Part shown: positions 30,174 to 39,358 of the stretch, one piece after another
Numbering within the stretch: position 1 is the stretch's first letter
Layout: each line of letters begins with the position of its first letter
DNA from: Shewanella basaltis
GTDB taxonomy: Bacteria > Pseudomonadota > Gammaproteobacteria > Enterobacterales > Shewanellaceae
DNA: 64,000 nt
Assembly (NCBI RefSeq): GCF_023283885.1
Contig: NZ_JAKILA010000004.1
Span: 1 to 64,000, forward strand
Direction: 5' to 3'
Translations under genes and position numbers: made by a program
Notes under the pieces: model-generated
What the model saw: the letters and a program-made list of their open reading frames with translations, nothing else
Told to the model about the DNA's origin: nothing
The model's database searches: none

Positions 30174-31730
30174 CTACTTTTTAGCCCAAAAGTGCAAAAC
30201 CACAATACTGATAATAAACAGTACACTACAACAGAATAAACCAGCCATCAAAGAACTGGTAAAACCTAACACGGCGTAGCCTACTAAACTAATCGCAGCT
30301 GCAATTAAGGCATATGGCAGTTGCGTCATAACATGGTCAATATGATGGCAACTGGCACCGGTTGATGACAAAATAGTGGTGTCCGATATCGGCGAGCAAT
30401 GATCGCCAAAAACAGCACCAGAAAGCACTGCGGCTAACATAGGTAACATCATGGTGCTGTCACTGCCCATTGCCATATCTGCTGCAATAGGCAACATAAT
30501 ACCAAAGGTGCCCCAGCTGGTGCCGGTTGCAAATGCAGTGACGCCTGCCAGTAAAAACAACACCGCAGGCAACAACGCAAATGGGATATTATCCGTGGCT
30601 AAACTTGCCATATACTTACCGGTTTCAAGCTGACCAATCACACTCGAAATTGTCCAAGCAAACAGCAAAATGTAAATCGCAGGTAACATTGAACGGGCAC
30701 CAACTAGAATACCTCTTAACAACATTGACAATGCAACTTTTTGTTGTACAGCAAGGCCAAGAGTGGCCACAAAGCCCACTAGCGAACCAAAGAAAAGCGA
30801 GGAACTTACATCGGTATTCTCAAATGCGCCTAAAACACTAAAAGGCAGCTCATTTGATGCTAATGCTTCAGCGCCGCTAGACACCATAAAATACACTGTA
30901 GCAAACACTAATATCGCGATAGGTAAAAATAGCCCCATCACCTTACCTGTATCGGCTTCTGGCAAATCAGTTGTTGCTCCTGGGGGGTGGCCTTTAGAAG
31001 CGTCAAATAAATCACCACGCAGCGCATTGAGCTCATGCTGACGCATAGGACCAACATCCAAACTCATGGCGGCAACACATAACAATAGCAACAATGAAAA
31101 CATGGCATAAAAGTTCATTGGTATCATTTGCACAAACACACTTAAATGGCCTGAGTCAGTAAAACCATGTGTGGTTAAAATGCCACCAATTAAGGCAATA
31201 ATATACGCGCCCCAGCTCGATACAGGTGAAATCACACACACAGGTGCAGCGGTAGAATCAAGAATATAGGCCAGCTTTGCCCGAGAAATATGATAACGGT
31301 CGGTAATGGGTCGTGAAATCGAGCCGACAACTAAACTGTTAAAGTAATCGTCAATAAACACGACACAACCTAAAAACATGGTCATTAATTTAGCATCGCG
31401 TTTGTTACGGATACGTAATTTGGCCCAGTCAGCAAACGCGCGTGCAGAGCCGCTAACAGTAATCAACGCAGTGATCATGCCTAACACAATTAAAAAGCCA
31501 AGAATGTATACATTCCAGCTATTTAACGCAGCATCTTTCCACACCAATTGGCTCACAGTAGTCGCAATATATTCAGCGCTGCTAACGACAGCAAAATCCG
31601 TTAATAACAATGCACCTAAAATAATCCCTACCCCCAAAGATAACAGTACTTTACGGGTAAAAATAGCCAATGTAATTGCCACAAGGGGTGGCAAAACTGA
31701 CAGTGCCGAATCGGCATAACTTATGATCAT
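30174..31730 (-). CDS. nhaC: NhaC-family Na+/H+ antiporter
   Basis: Inner-membrane antiporter of the NhaC/ion transporter superfamily, 518 residues with about 12 hydrophobic segments. Conserved features are VVFIDDYFNSLVVGSISRP near residue 125, TAAPVCVISPVSSWGAY near 160 and the C-terminal GAVFGDHCSPISDTTILSSTG near 433, which occur in NhaC-type carriers. Amino acid antiport (malate/lactate-type or Na/H) cannot be distinguished. Single gene with its own terminator. Confidence 0.82.
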   Translation of the reverse strand: MIISYADSALSVLPPLVAITLAIFTRKVLLSLGVGIILGALLLTDFAVVSSAEYIATTVSQLVWKDAALNSWNVYILGFLIVLGMITALITVSGSARAFADWAKLRIRNKRDAKLMTMFLGCVVFIDDYFNSLVVGSISRPITDRYHISRAKLAYILDSTAAPVCVISPVSSWGAYIIALIGGILTTHGFTDSGHLSVFVQMIPMNFYAMFSLLLLLCVAAMSLDVGPMRQHELNALRGDLFDASKGHPPGATTDLPEADTGKVMGLFLPIAILVFATVYFMVSSGAEALASNELPFSVLGAFENTDVSSSLFFGSLVGFVATLGLAVQQKVALSMLLRGILVGARSMLPAIYILLFAWTISSVIGQLETGKYMASLATDNIPFALLPAVLFLLAGVTAFATGTSWGTFGIMLPIAADMAMGSDSTMMLPMLAAVLSGAVFGDHCSPISDTTILSSTGASCHHIDHVMTQLPYALIAAAISLVGYAVLGFTSSLMAGLFCCSVLFIISIVVLHFWAKK

Positions 31731-32220
31731 AATTTATTGAGTTCTTCGTTGGATACGAATGGAGAAAACTAGAAAAAAGATACACATATGCAGACATATA
31801 TGCATTAACTTAACTAGTAGCACTCCACAGCAATATCCATTTAATTTGAATATTATTTTTTATCATTATGATAAAAACACTATGACAGTGCAGTCCCTTT
31901 CGAGAACTGCCCCAACAAATGAGGTTGATAAGCCCATTTATTTCGGCATTACATCCTTTGGTGTTGAATTATTGGCATCACCCAATTCAACATTACTCTT
32001 ATGCAATGCACCTCTACTTCTGCTTCTTGTAAAAACACACATTACAATTGGCGCCGACATACAAACATAAATTGCACATAGTTCGCCAGCAATAAGCGCT
32101 CAATTGCAGCATAAATAACAATAGCGACACCTTAAGCCACAATTTAACATCATTAGTTTAACGTTTTTAAAGCAAATAAACACTAGCGCGCTGAATACAA
32201 AAACAGCAACTAATCCCAAT
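31731..32220. other. non-coding stretch between nhaC and etfA
   Basis: About 490 bp of AT-rich DNA. A 103-codon frame (31759-32070) has no ribosome-binding site and a serine/threonine/leucine-rich translation without recognisable family, so I do not call it. No member of the R1-R4 repeats is seen here. Confidence 0.5.
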
Positions 32221-32256
32221 AAAAAAGGTTTCTACTCATCAAGTAGAAACCTTTTT
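32221..32256 (-). terminator. terminator after etfBA
   Basis: AAGGTTTCTAC/GTAGAAACCTT arms with T-run on either strand, 40 bp below the etfA stop. Confidence 0.85.
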
Positions 32257-32293
32257 GTTAATGCTCTGCAAATCGCTAAATAGATTAATGCCG

Positions 32294-33217
32294 TTACACT
32301 AAATTATTTAAGGCTGGAACCGCCTCAAATAAATCAGCCACTAAGCCGTAGTCAGCCACTTGGAAAATGGGCGCTTCTGGATCTTTGTTAATAGCAACAA
32401 TCACTTTTGAGTCTTTCATACCTGCAAGGTGTTGAATGGCACCTGAAATACCAACCGCAATGTATAAGTCTGGTGCAACGATTTTACCCGTTTGACCCAC
32501 TTGTAAATCATTAGGCACAAAGCCAGCATCAACAGCTGCACGTGAAGCCCCCACAGCAGCACCTAACTTATCTGCCAATTGCTCTAAAATAGCAAAGTTC
32601 TCACCACTGCCCATGCCGCGGCCGCCTGATACGATTATGCCAGCATTGCCTAACTCAGGACGCGCAGATTCTGTTAATGCTTGTGATACAAACTCAGTAC
32701 GAGCAGCAATCACTTGCGTAAGGCTAACCGTGTCAGCACTGCCGGTTGAAGCCACAGCGTCAAATGCACTTGAGCGCACTGTCATGACTTTTTTCGCGTC
32801 TAAGCTTTGCACAGTCGCTAATGCATTACCGGCATATATTGGGCGAACAAAGGTATCGCTACTGACCACATCAATCACTTCAGAAATCTGCGCAACGTCT
32901 AATAGTGCAGCAACACGAGGCAAGGTATCTTTACCCACACTTGATGCTGCAGCTAAAATGTGCTCGTAATCGCCAGCTAATTCAACTACTAACTTAGCTA
33001 GGTTTTCAGCAAGCTGTGCAGCATACTCCGCACTGTCGGCAACCAAGACTTTACTCACGCCAGCCAGCGTTTGTGCCGCAGAAACCGCAGCACTGCAATT
33101 TGCGCCAGCCACAAGCACGTGGACATCACCACCAATGGCCGTTGCAGCGCTAACCACTTTGGCTGTATCAGTTTTTAAACTAACGTTATCGTGTTCTGCT
33201 AATACTAAAATGGCCAT
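32294..33217 (-). CDS. etfA: electron transfer flavoprotein subunit alpha
   Basis: FAD-binding subunit of the soluble ETF that collects electrons from acyl-CoA dehydrogenases and passes them to ETF:quinone oxidoreductase. 307 residues; the C-terminal FAD domain shows SGGRGMGSGENF near residue 197, GASRAAVDAGFVPNDLQVGQTGKIVAPDLYIAVGISGAIQHLAGM in pieces from 228 to 272 and IVAINKDPEAPIF near 278. It follows etfB by one base. Confidence 0.95.
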   Translation of the reverse strand: MAILVLAEHDNVSLKTDTAKVVSAATAIGGDVHVLVAGANCSAAVSAAQTLAGVSKVLVADSAEYAAQLAENLAKLVVELAGDYEHILAAASSVGKDTLPRVAALLDVAQISEVIDVVSSDTFVRPIYAGNALATVQSLDAKKVMTVRSSAFDAVASTGSADTVSLTQVIAARTEFVSQALTESARPELGNAGIIVSGGRGMGSGENFAILEQLADKLGAAVGASRAAVDAGFVPNDLQVGQTGKIVAPDLYIAVGISGAIQHLAGMKDSKVIVAINKDPEAPIFQVADYGLVADLFEAVPALNNLV

Positions 33218-33218
33218 G

Positions 33219-33968
33219 TTAGATCACCTTCGCTTCGTTTTTTAACTTTTCAACCAACTCTTCAACTGAAGACACCATAATACCGGCTTTGCGATCCACT
33301 GGAGGGGTCACTTTAAGCACAGTTTGATGTGCTTTTAAGCTTACACCAAGATCGGCCACGGCTAAGGTCTCTAATGGCTTACGCTTAGCCTTCATAATGT
33401 TAGGTAGCGATGCATAACGTGGCTCATTTAAGCGAAGATCCACGGTAACAATAGCAGGCAAAGGCATGGTTAACGTTTGTAAACCACCATCAATCTCACG
33501 TGTTACCGTGACCTTGTCGCCATCTAATTTCACTTCTGAGGCAAACGTGGCTTGTGGCATATCTGCCAACGCTGCCAACATTTGACCGGTTTGATTGTTA
33601 TCACCATCAATCGATTGCTTACCAAATATAATCAGTTGGGCTTGTTCTTTTTCTTGCACCGCTTTCAATAGCTTAGCAATCGATAACGGCACAAGTTCGT
33701 CGTCAGTTTCAATGTGAATAGCTCTGTCAGCACCAAGTGCCATAGCCGTTCTCAATTGCTCTTGAACCACTTTGGCCCCAACACTCACCACCACAACTTC
33801 TGTGGCAACGCCAGCTTCTTTAAGACGAACGGCTTCTTCTACAGCAATTTCACAAAATGGGTTTAACGCCATTTTAAGGTTCGTCGTATCAACATTTGTG
33901 TTATCAGCTTTTACCCTGACTTTCACATTAGCATCGACTACGCGTTTCACAGGCACCAATACTTTCAT
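33219..33968 (-). CDS. etfB: electron transfer flavoprotein subunit beta
   Basis: AMP-binding ETF subunit, 249 residues. Motifs: [12 protein letters not shown] at the N-terminus, [16 protein letters not shown] near 37, and the ETF-beta signature [41 protein letters not shown] seen in parts between 153 and 195. First gene of etfBA. A LiuR-type operator stands 83 bp upstream, tying ETF supply to branched-chain acyl-CoA oxidation. Confidence 0.95.
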   Translation of the reverse strand: MKVLVPVKRVVDANVKVRVKADNTNVDTTNLKMALNPFCEIAVEEAVRLKEAGVATEVVVVSVGAKVVQEQLRTAMALGADRAIHIETDDELVPLSIAKLLKAVQEKEQAQLIIFGKQSIDGDNNQTGQMLAALADMPQATFASEVKLDGDKVTVTREIDGGLQTLTMPLPAIVTVDLRLNEPRYASLPNIMKAKRKPLETLAVADLGVSLKAHQTVLKVTPPVDRKAGIMVSSVEELVEKLKNEAKVI

Positions 33969-34050
33969 AGGTTTTCCTTCTTACACCTTCAATGTATGTG
34001 GACAACACACTGGCGTTTGCCAATGCAAGATGAGATCACTTTACGTCCTG

Positions 34051-34066
34051 TTAACGTTAACGTCAA
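34051..34066. promoter_or_regulatory. LiuR-type operator before etfBA
   Basis: TTAACGTTAACGTCAA matches the perfect palindrome at 27166 at 14 of 16 positions. It lies 83 bp upstream of etfB. Confidence 0.6.
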
Positions 34067-34264
34067 TCAAAGTCAAACGCTTGTTTAGATTTTTTTATCA
34101 TTTCACTGTTCATCTCACTTAACAGCATTAATATAAAAAAGCATAAAATAATAAAATAAATGACAAATTTAACTCATATTAAAGGTAATTTAATTTGATC
34201 CTATAGCAAATAGTTTCTATTATTATGCTTAGTATTCAGTATTAATAAATGTGTATCGGTAACC

Positions 34265-34285
34265 TGATGAGATTTCATCTCATCA
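34265..34285. promoter_or_regulatory. 9-bp dyad upstream of the hns-like gene
   Basis: TGATGAGAT-TTC-ATCTCATCA is a perfect inverted repeat about 120 bp before the start codon. There is no T-run, so it is more likely an operator or leader structure than a terminator. Confidence 0.35.
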
Positions 34286-34405
34286 ATATTATTAAAAACA
34301 ACCTAAATAAACCATATGCAGTACTGGAATTTACCTTGTAAGTTGAACAATTTATCTTATATATGTCTTTTATTTTTAAAATAAATCATTAGGAAACTAA
34401 ACAAC

Positions 34406-34816
34406 ATGAGTGACTTTTTAGATATTCTAACCCACGGTCGTCGTTTCAAAGCTGCAGTAAAAGAACTGTCTCTTGATGATTTACGTGATACCGCTGCGAA
34501 GCTAGAAAAAATTATTGCCGATCGTGAAGAAGAAGAGAAATTAGAACTTGAAGCGAATGCAGAGCGTAATGCTCGTATTGCCGAAATTTTAGCGCAAATT
34601 GAAAACAGCGGTTTATCAATTGAAGATTTAGGCGATGTGACATCGGCACCTAAAGCGGCTAAAGCGAAACGCGCTCCACGTCCACCTAAATACCAAATTA
34701 CTGTAGATGGCCAATTAGTCCAATGGACGGGTCAAGGCCGTATGCCAACGGTATTTAAAAACCAAGTTGATAGCGGTAAAGATATTAAAGAATTTTTAAT
34801 TCCTGGTATGGAATAA
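34406..34816 (+). CDS. hns: H-NS family nucleoid protein
   Basis: Histone-like nucleoid-structuring protein that silences AT-rich DNA. 136 residues: N-terminal oligomerisation helices with an acidic coiled coil (about 1-65), a basic alanine/lysine/proline linker (about 80-92) and the C-terminal DNA-binding motif WTGQGRMPTVF near residue 111, containing the QGR minor-groove hook. AGGAAAC precedes the ATG. Followed by a terminator, so probably monocistronic. Confidence 0.93.
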   Translation: MSDFLDILTHGRRFKAAVKELSLDDLRDTAAKLEKIIADREEEEKLELEANAERNARIAEILAQIENSGLSIEDLGDVTSAPKAAKAKRAPRPPKYQITVDGQLVQWTGQGRMPTVFKNQVDSGKDIKEFLIPGME

Positions 34817-34848
34817 TAGGTTAATTACCTACTTTTGATTCACAATAA

Positions 34849-34878
34849 CAAAGGGCTTATTTAGATAAGCCCTTTTTA
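34849..34878 (+). terminator. terminator after hns
   Basis: AAAGGGCTTAT-TTAG-ATAAGCCCTTTTT hairpin with T-run. Confidence 0.88.
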
Positions 34879-34955
34879 TTTGTTTGCTTTATCATCATCA
34901 TCAGACAGGGTAAACTTAATCAGTTGGCTCAATTCATTAATTAAAGGCTACGGCT

Positions 34956-35351
34956 ATGGTTTTTTCTGTTAAGCAGGTATTGGTTGTTTCGGGTGTTGCA
35001 CTTTTATTGAGTGCCTGTGCAGGTGATTATGTATTCAAAAGTAATTTAGACGGTAAAGCTATCAATGAATACTTTAAAGTCGGCGATGTAGTGTTATACG
35101 ATGGTGAAGTGCAACCTAAAGGACAATTTGAGGTATTAGGCCTAGTTGAAGGCGAAGCTTGCCAAGAAACCTCAAAAGACACCCCACCACAATTAGCTGA
35201 TGCGAGAACCAGCGCGAGAAAGGCGGCTGCTGAACTTGGTGCCAATGGATTTGTGGTAAAAAGCTGTTTTATGATAACAGAAGCTGACAACAGTTGTTTT
35301 AGCCGCGCATTTTGTGTTGGGCAAGCAATTAAAACAACTGAGGTAAAATAA
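34956..35351 (+). CDS. rcsF: RcsF-like outer-membrane stress lipoprotein
   Basis: 131-residue lipoprotein with lipobox LSAC (Cys21) and four further cysteines (EACQ, KSCF, NSCF, AFCVG), the number needed for the two RcsF disulfides. The C-terminal half has the RcsF fold pattern ARKAAAELGANGFVVKSC. In E. coli RcsF signals envelope damage to the Rcs phosphorelay; whether this organism has that relay cannot be seen here. The order rcsF-trmO-proS is the same as in E. coli, which strengthens the call. Confidence 0.85.
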   Translation: MVFSVKQVLVVSGVALLLSACAGDYVFKSNLDGKAINEYFKVGDVVLYDGEVQPKGQFEVLGLVEGEACQETSKDTPPQLADARTSARKAAAELGANGFVVKSCFMITEADNSCFSRAFCVGQAIKTTEVK

Positions 35352-35458
35352 TCCGCGTAATTTAACGTTTATTAGCGTTAATCAAAATAGGGTGAGTCAT
35401 CCACAACTGACTCACTGTTTATATTTATGTCTACTCATCGCTTATTGTTAGGTATTGC

Positions 35459-36238
35459 ATGACACCAGATGCCGCTCAAACTCATATCAATAAACAAGAC
35501 AGTAAGGTCTCTTTCAATAGTCAAATCAACGCCGTTGCGATTTGCAGAACCCCATATAAACAAAAATTTGGCATTCCACGCCAACCTGGTTTAGTAAATG
35601 CCACTGGCTACATTGAATTTGAACCCCCTTTTAATCATATTGACGCCGTTAGAGGGATTGAGCAGTATTCTCATATATGGCTGTTATTTTGCTTCCATGA
35701 AAATTTAGCCCAAGGCTGGAAAACCACAGTACGCCCGCCTCGGCTTGGCGGAAATGAAAAACTTGGCGTGTTTGCCACTCGGTCAACATTTAGGCCAAAT
35801 GGTATCGGTCAATCCGTTGTCAAATTACACGGTATCGTTAACCGCAAAGGCAAAATATGTTTAGCCATATCGGGTATGGATCTGTTAGACGGCACACCAA
35901 TCATAGATATTAAGCCATATATTCCATTTTCAGATGCCATTGTTGATGCTAAAGGCGGAATTGCGCAAGAAGCGCCAGTGTTGATCCCTGTCAGTTATAG
36001 TCCTCTTGCTCAAAAGCAAATTGCACAATATGCCGCAAAGGAGCAATATCATGGCTTAAATGAGCTCATCGAAGGTGTATTGTCTCAAGACCCTCGCCCA
36101 GCTTACAAAAAAGCCAAAGACGATCCTAAACTGTATCAAGTAGCCTTATATGATCTGGATATTTTTTGGCGTATCGATGCAAACACAATTGAAGTGCTCG
36201 AACTAAAACCCACTAACGTTGATCTGCTAAAGGACTAA
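35459..36238 (+). CDS. trmO: tRNA (N6-threonylcarbamoyladenosine-37-N6)-methyltransferase TrmO
   Basis: SAM-dependent enzyme that methylates t6A37 in threonine tRNA. 259 residues: the N-terminal TsaA/YaeB beta-barrel with AVFATRSTFRPNGIGQSVVKL in the variant LGVFATRSTFRPNGIGQS near residue 100, followed by a C-terminal domain with QDPRPAYKK near 217. It is a little longer than the E. coli enzyme (235), the extra being mainly N-terminal. It sits between rcsF and an acyltransferase, 4 bp from the latter. Confidence 0.9.
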   Translation: MTPDAAQTHINKQDSKVSFNSQINAVAICRTPYKQKFGIPRQPGLVNATGYIEFEPPFNHIDAVRGIEQYSHIWLLFCFHENLAQGWKTTVRPPRLGGNEKLGVFATRSTFRPNGIGQSVVKLHGIVNRKGKICLAISGMDLLDGTPIIDIKPYIPFSDAIVDAKGGIAQEAPVLIPVSYSPLAQKQIAQYAAKEQYHGLNELIEGVLSQDPRPAYKKAKDDPKLYQVALYDLDIFWRIDANTIEVLELKPTNVDLLKD

Positions 36239-36242
36239 TACC

Positions 36243-36854
36243 ATGGCAGATGTAGACTATCAAACTCAGCATAAAAAACGTTTATCTTGGATGCCCTGGT
36301 TATATTTTTCACTCAAACCCAAACATTTATCCTGGGCAAAGCCTTGGCAAGAAGATATCCAGCAACAACTGAAGCTACTTGAAACCATTTATATTGGTGA
36401 GCATTGTTTTATTGCTCCACAAGCGCAATTATTTGCAGAGCCTGGGCGAGACATCATTATTGGTAACCACTGCATGATCAGCGCAGAGGTATTTTTGCAT
36501 GGTCCAATCACCCTTGGTAATGAAGTGGCCATTAATCACGGTTGCAGCCTAGATGGTGGCAGAAAAGGCATTACAATTGGCGATCAAACCCGAATTGCGA
36601 ATAACGTTACTATTTATGCGTTTAATCATGGTATGTCACCAAATACGCCAATATACCAACAAGCTGCCACGTCTAAAGGCATAGTAATAGGAAACGATGT
36701 TTGGATTGGCGCACAGGCTGGGATTGTGGATGGCGTAACCATAGGTAATCATGCTGTTATCGGCATGGGATCGATTGTCACAAAAAATGTCGCCGATTAT
36801 GCCATCGTCGCGGGTAATCCTGCACGAGTCATAGGTGATCGCCGGGATAAATAA
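36243..36854 (+). CDS. hexapeptide-repeat acyltransferase
   Basis: 203-residue left-handed beta-helix acetyl/acyltransferase. Hexapeptide repeats run from about residue 50 to 195 (IIIGNHCMISAEVF, ITIGDQTRIANNVTI, IVIGNDVWIGAQAGI, VTIGNHAVIGMGSIV) and the catalytic-type His is in YAFNHGM near residue 124. It starts 4 bp after trmO, so it is probably in the same transcript. It is absent from the equivalent E. coli position; the acceptor sugar is unknown. Confidence 0.82.
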   Translation: MADVDYQTQHKKRLSWMPWLYFSLKPKHLSWAKPWQEDIQQQLKLLETIYIGEHCFIAPQAQLFAEPGRDIIIGNHCMISAEVFLHGPITLGNEVAINHGCSLDGGRKGITIGDQTRIANNVTIYAFNHGMSPNTPIYQQAATSKGIVIGNDVWIGAQAGIVDGVTIGNHAVIGMGSIVTKNVADYAIVAGNPARVIGDRRDK

Positions 36855-36971
36855 TCCCCTAAATCAAATAAAGCACAATAAAGCCATATTTAGAGTCGAA
36901 TTAGCAGGTGACATCATGTATGCAGGTGCTAAAATGGCGTTTATTCATAGTAATTATTTTGGACATTGGGA

Positions 36972-38687
36972 ATGCGAGTTAGTAAGTACCTGCTTTCAAC
37001 ACAAAAAGAAACCCCTGCAAATGCAGAAGTGATTAGTCATCAGTTAATGCTTCGTGCGGGTATGATCCGTCGTAACGCATCAGGTCTTTACAGCTGGTTA
37101 CCCTCAGGCTTACGTGTATTACGTAAAGTTGAAGCCATTGTTCGTGAAGAAATGAACAAAACAGGCGCAATCGAAATTTTAATGCCATTAGTACAACCTG
37201 CTGATCTATGGGTTGAAACCGGTCGCTGGGAAAAATTCGGCCCAGAATTATTACGCTTTCAAGATCGCCATAACCGCGACTTTGTCCTTGGGCCAACCCA
37301 CGAAGAAGTGATTACTGACTTAGTGCGTAAAGAACTGAGTTCTTATAAACAGCTTCCGTTAACACTTTATCAAGTACAAACCAAGTTCCGTGATGAAGTT
37401 CGCCCTCGTTTTGGTGTGATGCGCGCTCGTGAGTTCTTAATGAAAGACGCCTACTCTTTTCATTTAGATCAAGAAACCATGGACAACACCTACCATGCAA
37501 TGCATACCGCTTATAGCAATATTTTGACTCGCATGGGCTTAGAATTCCGCCCTGTGCTTGCCGATACAGGTTCAATCGGTGGCAGCATGTCACATGAATT
37601 CCACGTATTAGCAAATAGCGGTGAAGACTTAATTGCCTACTCGACCGGTAGCGATTACGCCGCTAACATTGAAAAGGCGGAATCGCCAATGCCAACGGTT
37701 GCTCGTGCTGAGCCGACACAGGCAATGACACTCGTTGACACGCCTAATGCAAAAACCATTGCAGAACTTGTTGAGCAATTTGATTTAGCCATTACTAAAA
37801 CAGTTAAAACATTAATTGTTAAAGGCGCTACAGAAGAAGCACCATTAGTGGCACTGGTCATTCGTGGCGATCACGAGCTTAACGAAATCAAAGCAGACAA
37901 ACTTGAATTAGTCGCTTCACCGTTTGAATTTGCCTCTGAAGCAGAGATTCGTGAAGCCGTTGGCGCAGGTCCTGGTTCTCTTGGACCAGTAGGCTTAAAC
38001 ATGCCAATCATTATCGATTACAGTGTAAGCGTCATGAGCGACTTTGCGGCGGGTGCCAATACCGAAGATAAGCATTATTTTGGGATCAACTGGGAACGTG
38101 ACTTACCACTAGCGACTGCAGCTGATATCCGTAATGTTGTTGAAGGTGAACCGACACCAGATGGCTTAGGTACATATGCAATGGCACGTGGTATTGAAGT
38201 GGGCCATATCTTCCAACTTGGCACCAATTATTCAACAGCCATGAATGCAACCGTGTTGGATGAAAACGGCAAAGCGCAAATTCTGTTAATGGGTTGCTAT
38301 GGTGTTGGTGTAAGCCGTATTGTTGCCGCTGCCATTGAGCAAAATAACGATGACCGCGGTATTATTTGGCCAGAAGCCATTGCACCGTTTACTGTCGGTA
38401 TTTTACCGATGAACATGCACAAATCACATCGCGTTGCTGATATTGCCGAGAAGCTTTATCAAGATCTGGCAGACGCAGGTGTAGAAGTGTTAATGGACGA
38501 TCGCAAAGAGCGCCCTGGTGTGATGTTTGCTGACATGGAACTTATCGGTTTACCTCATGTTGTCGTGATTGGTGATCGTAATATCGATGCGGGTGTATTT
38601 GAATACAAAAACCGTCGCACGGGTGAAAAACAAGATATCCCATTCGACCAGATTGTTGAATTTTTAACAAATGCCGCGAAAGGTTAA
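36972..38687 (+). CDS. proS: prolyl-tRNA synthetase
   Basis: Class II synthetase charging tRNA-Pro, 571 residues, the bacterial form with an editing (INS) domain inserted between motifs 2 and 3 (about residues 225-390). N-terminus [14 protein letters not shown] aligns with E. coli ProRS, fixing the ATG at 36972 rather than the TTG 6 bp before. Motif 2 region [19 protein letters not shown] lies near 140 and motif 3, [17 protein letters not shown], near 443. Confidence 0.96.
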   Translation: MRVSKYLLSTQKETPANAEVISHQLMLRAGMIRRNASGLYSWLPSGLRVLRKVEAIVREEMNKTGAIEILMPLVQPADLWVETGRWEKFGPELLRFQDRHNRDFVLGPTHEEVITDLVRKELSSYKQLPLTLYQVQTKFRDEVRPRFGVMRAREFLMKDAYSFHLDQETMDNTYHAMHTAYSNILTRMGLEFRPVLADTGSIGGSMSHEFHVLANSGEDLIAYSTGSDYAANIEKAESPMPTVARAEPTQAMTLVDTPNAKTIAELVEQFDLAITKTVKTLIVKGATEEAPLVALVIRGDHELNEIKADKLELVASPFEFASEAEIREAVGAGPGSLGPVGLNMPIIIDYSVSVMSDFAAGANTEDKHYFGINWERDLPLATAADIRNVVEGEPTPDGLGTYAMARGIEVGHIFQLGTNYSTAMNATVLDENGKAQILLMGCYGVGVSRIVAAAIEQNNDDRGIIWPEAIAPFTVGILPMNMHKSHRVADIAEKLYQDLADAGVEVLMDDRKERPGVMFADMELIGLPHVVVIGDRNIDAGVFEYKNRRTGEKQDIPFDQIVEFLTNAAKG

Positions 38688-38717
38688 TCACCTTAACGGC
38701 AATCAACAAACACCAAC

Positions 38718-38746
38718 AAAACGCACTTTATAGTGCGTTTTTTTAT
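38718..38746 (+). terminator. terminator after proS
   Basis: AAACGCACT-TTAT-AGTGCGTTT hairpin plus T-run. Confidence 0.87.
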
Positions 38747-38747
38747 T

Positions 38748-39036
38748 AGAGCCTGATGATCTTTGCTGCTTGAATGTGGTTCGAGTTAAACATGTTAATC
38801 GAGGCGAATTGATTGATGCCTAGTCACCTAAGCAACTCTTTATTTGTAAAGCATTGTTCAACAAAGAGTAAAACGTTTTTAGCCGAACCCTGTGGGCAGC
38901 GTTTGTTGGTCATTTTTACTGCGTTATCGACTTTTTATGTAGAATAACTACACCTCAAAGTCTCTGCCACGCACTTGTATATGAGTCATGGCCAACAATT
39001 CGCTGCAAAAACAACCTTGAAAGGTCAACAGGCCTA
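38748..39036. repeat. R1 element, copy A (MITE-like)
   Basis: 289 bp. Left end AGAGCCTGATGATCTTTG and right end ACAACCTTGAAAGGTCAACA-GGCCT are inverted relative to each other. Internal blocks (AATCGAGGCGAA, GGCAGCGTTTGTTGGTC, TACTGCGTTATCGAC, AATTCGCTGCAAAAAC) match the other R1 copies. It abuts element R2 with only 2 bp between, in the gap after proS. Confidence 0.85.
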
Positions 39037-39038
39037 AG

Positions 39039-39237
39039 TAACCTCAGCTCTGGATAACAAACGCCTTTCAAGCAGTCCTTTGCCTTCCTCACTGCGTTGA
39101 ATTAACTTGCAATAGGCTGGCTATTGACGCGTTAATTCGCCTTGTTAGCAAAACAAATCACAAGCTTGACAGTGGATTTTAGTCAATCTATTGATTTATA
39201 TCGTTATCAATACATCTCTTATCCAGAGTTGAGGTTA
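39039..39237. repeat. R2 element, copy 1 (MITE-like, 199 bp)
   Basis: The ends TAACCTCAGCTCTGGATAA and TTATCCAGAGTTGAGGTTA are inverted with a single mismatch over 19 bp. The interior matches the copy at 48815 (AATAGGCTGGCTATTGACGC, AATTCGCCTTGTTAGCA). No frame inside is credible. Confidence 0.88.
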
Positions 39238-39358
39238 AGTAGATGTAAGCAAGACACAAATTACAGTGCAGTTATTGACCATAGCTACTGGTGCGCAATA
39301 AAAAAAGAATTCATACTAGTATGGTTTCTTACCTACACACAAAGGATAAAGATTACCA

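Larger units (their letters stand above)
33969..34405. other. divergent control region of etfB and the hns-like gene
   Basis: 437 bp of very AT-rich DNA. It holds the LiuR-type site at 34051 on the etfB side and a hairpin dyad at 34265 on the hns side. No repeat element or frame is seen. Confidence 0.55.

Noticed and set aside
31759-32070. 103-codon open frame between nhaC and etfA
   Set aside because: No ribosome-binding site, atypical composition and no recognisable motif; probably chance in AT-rich DNA.
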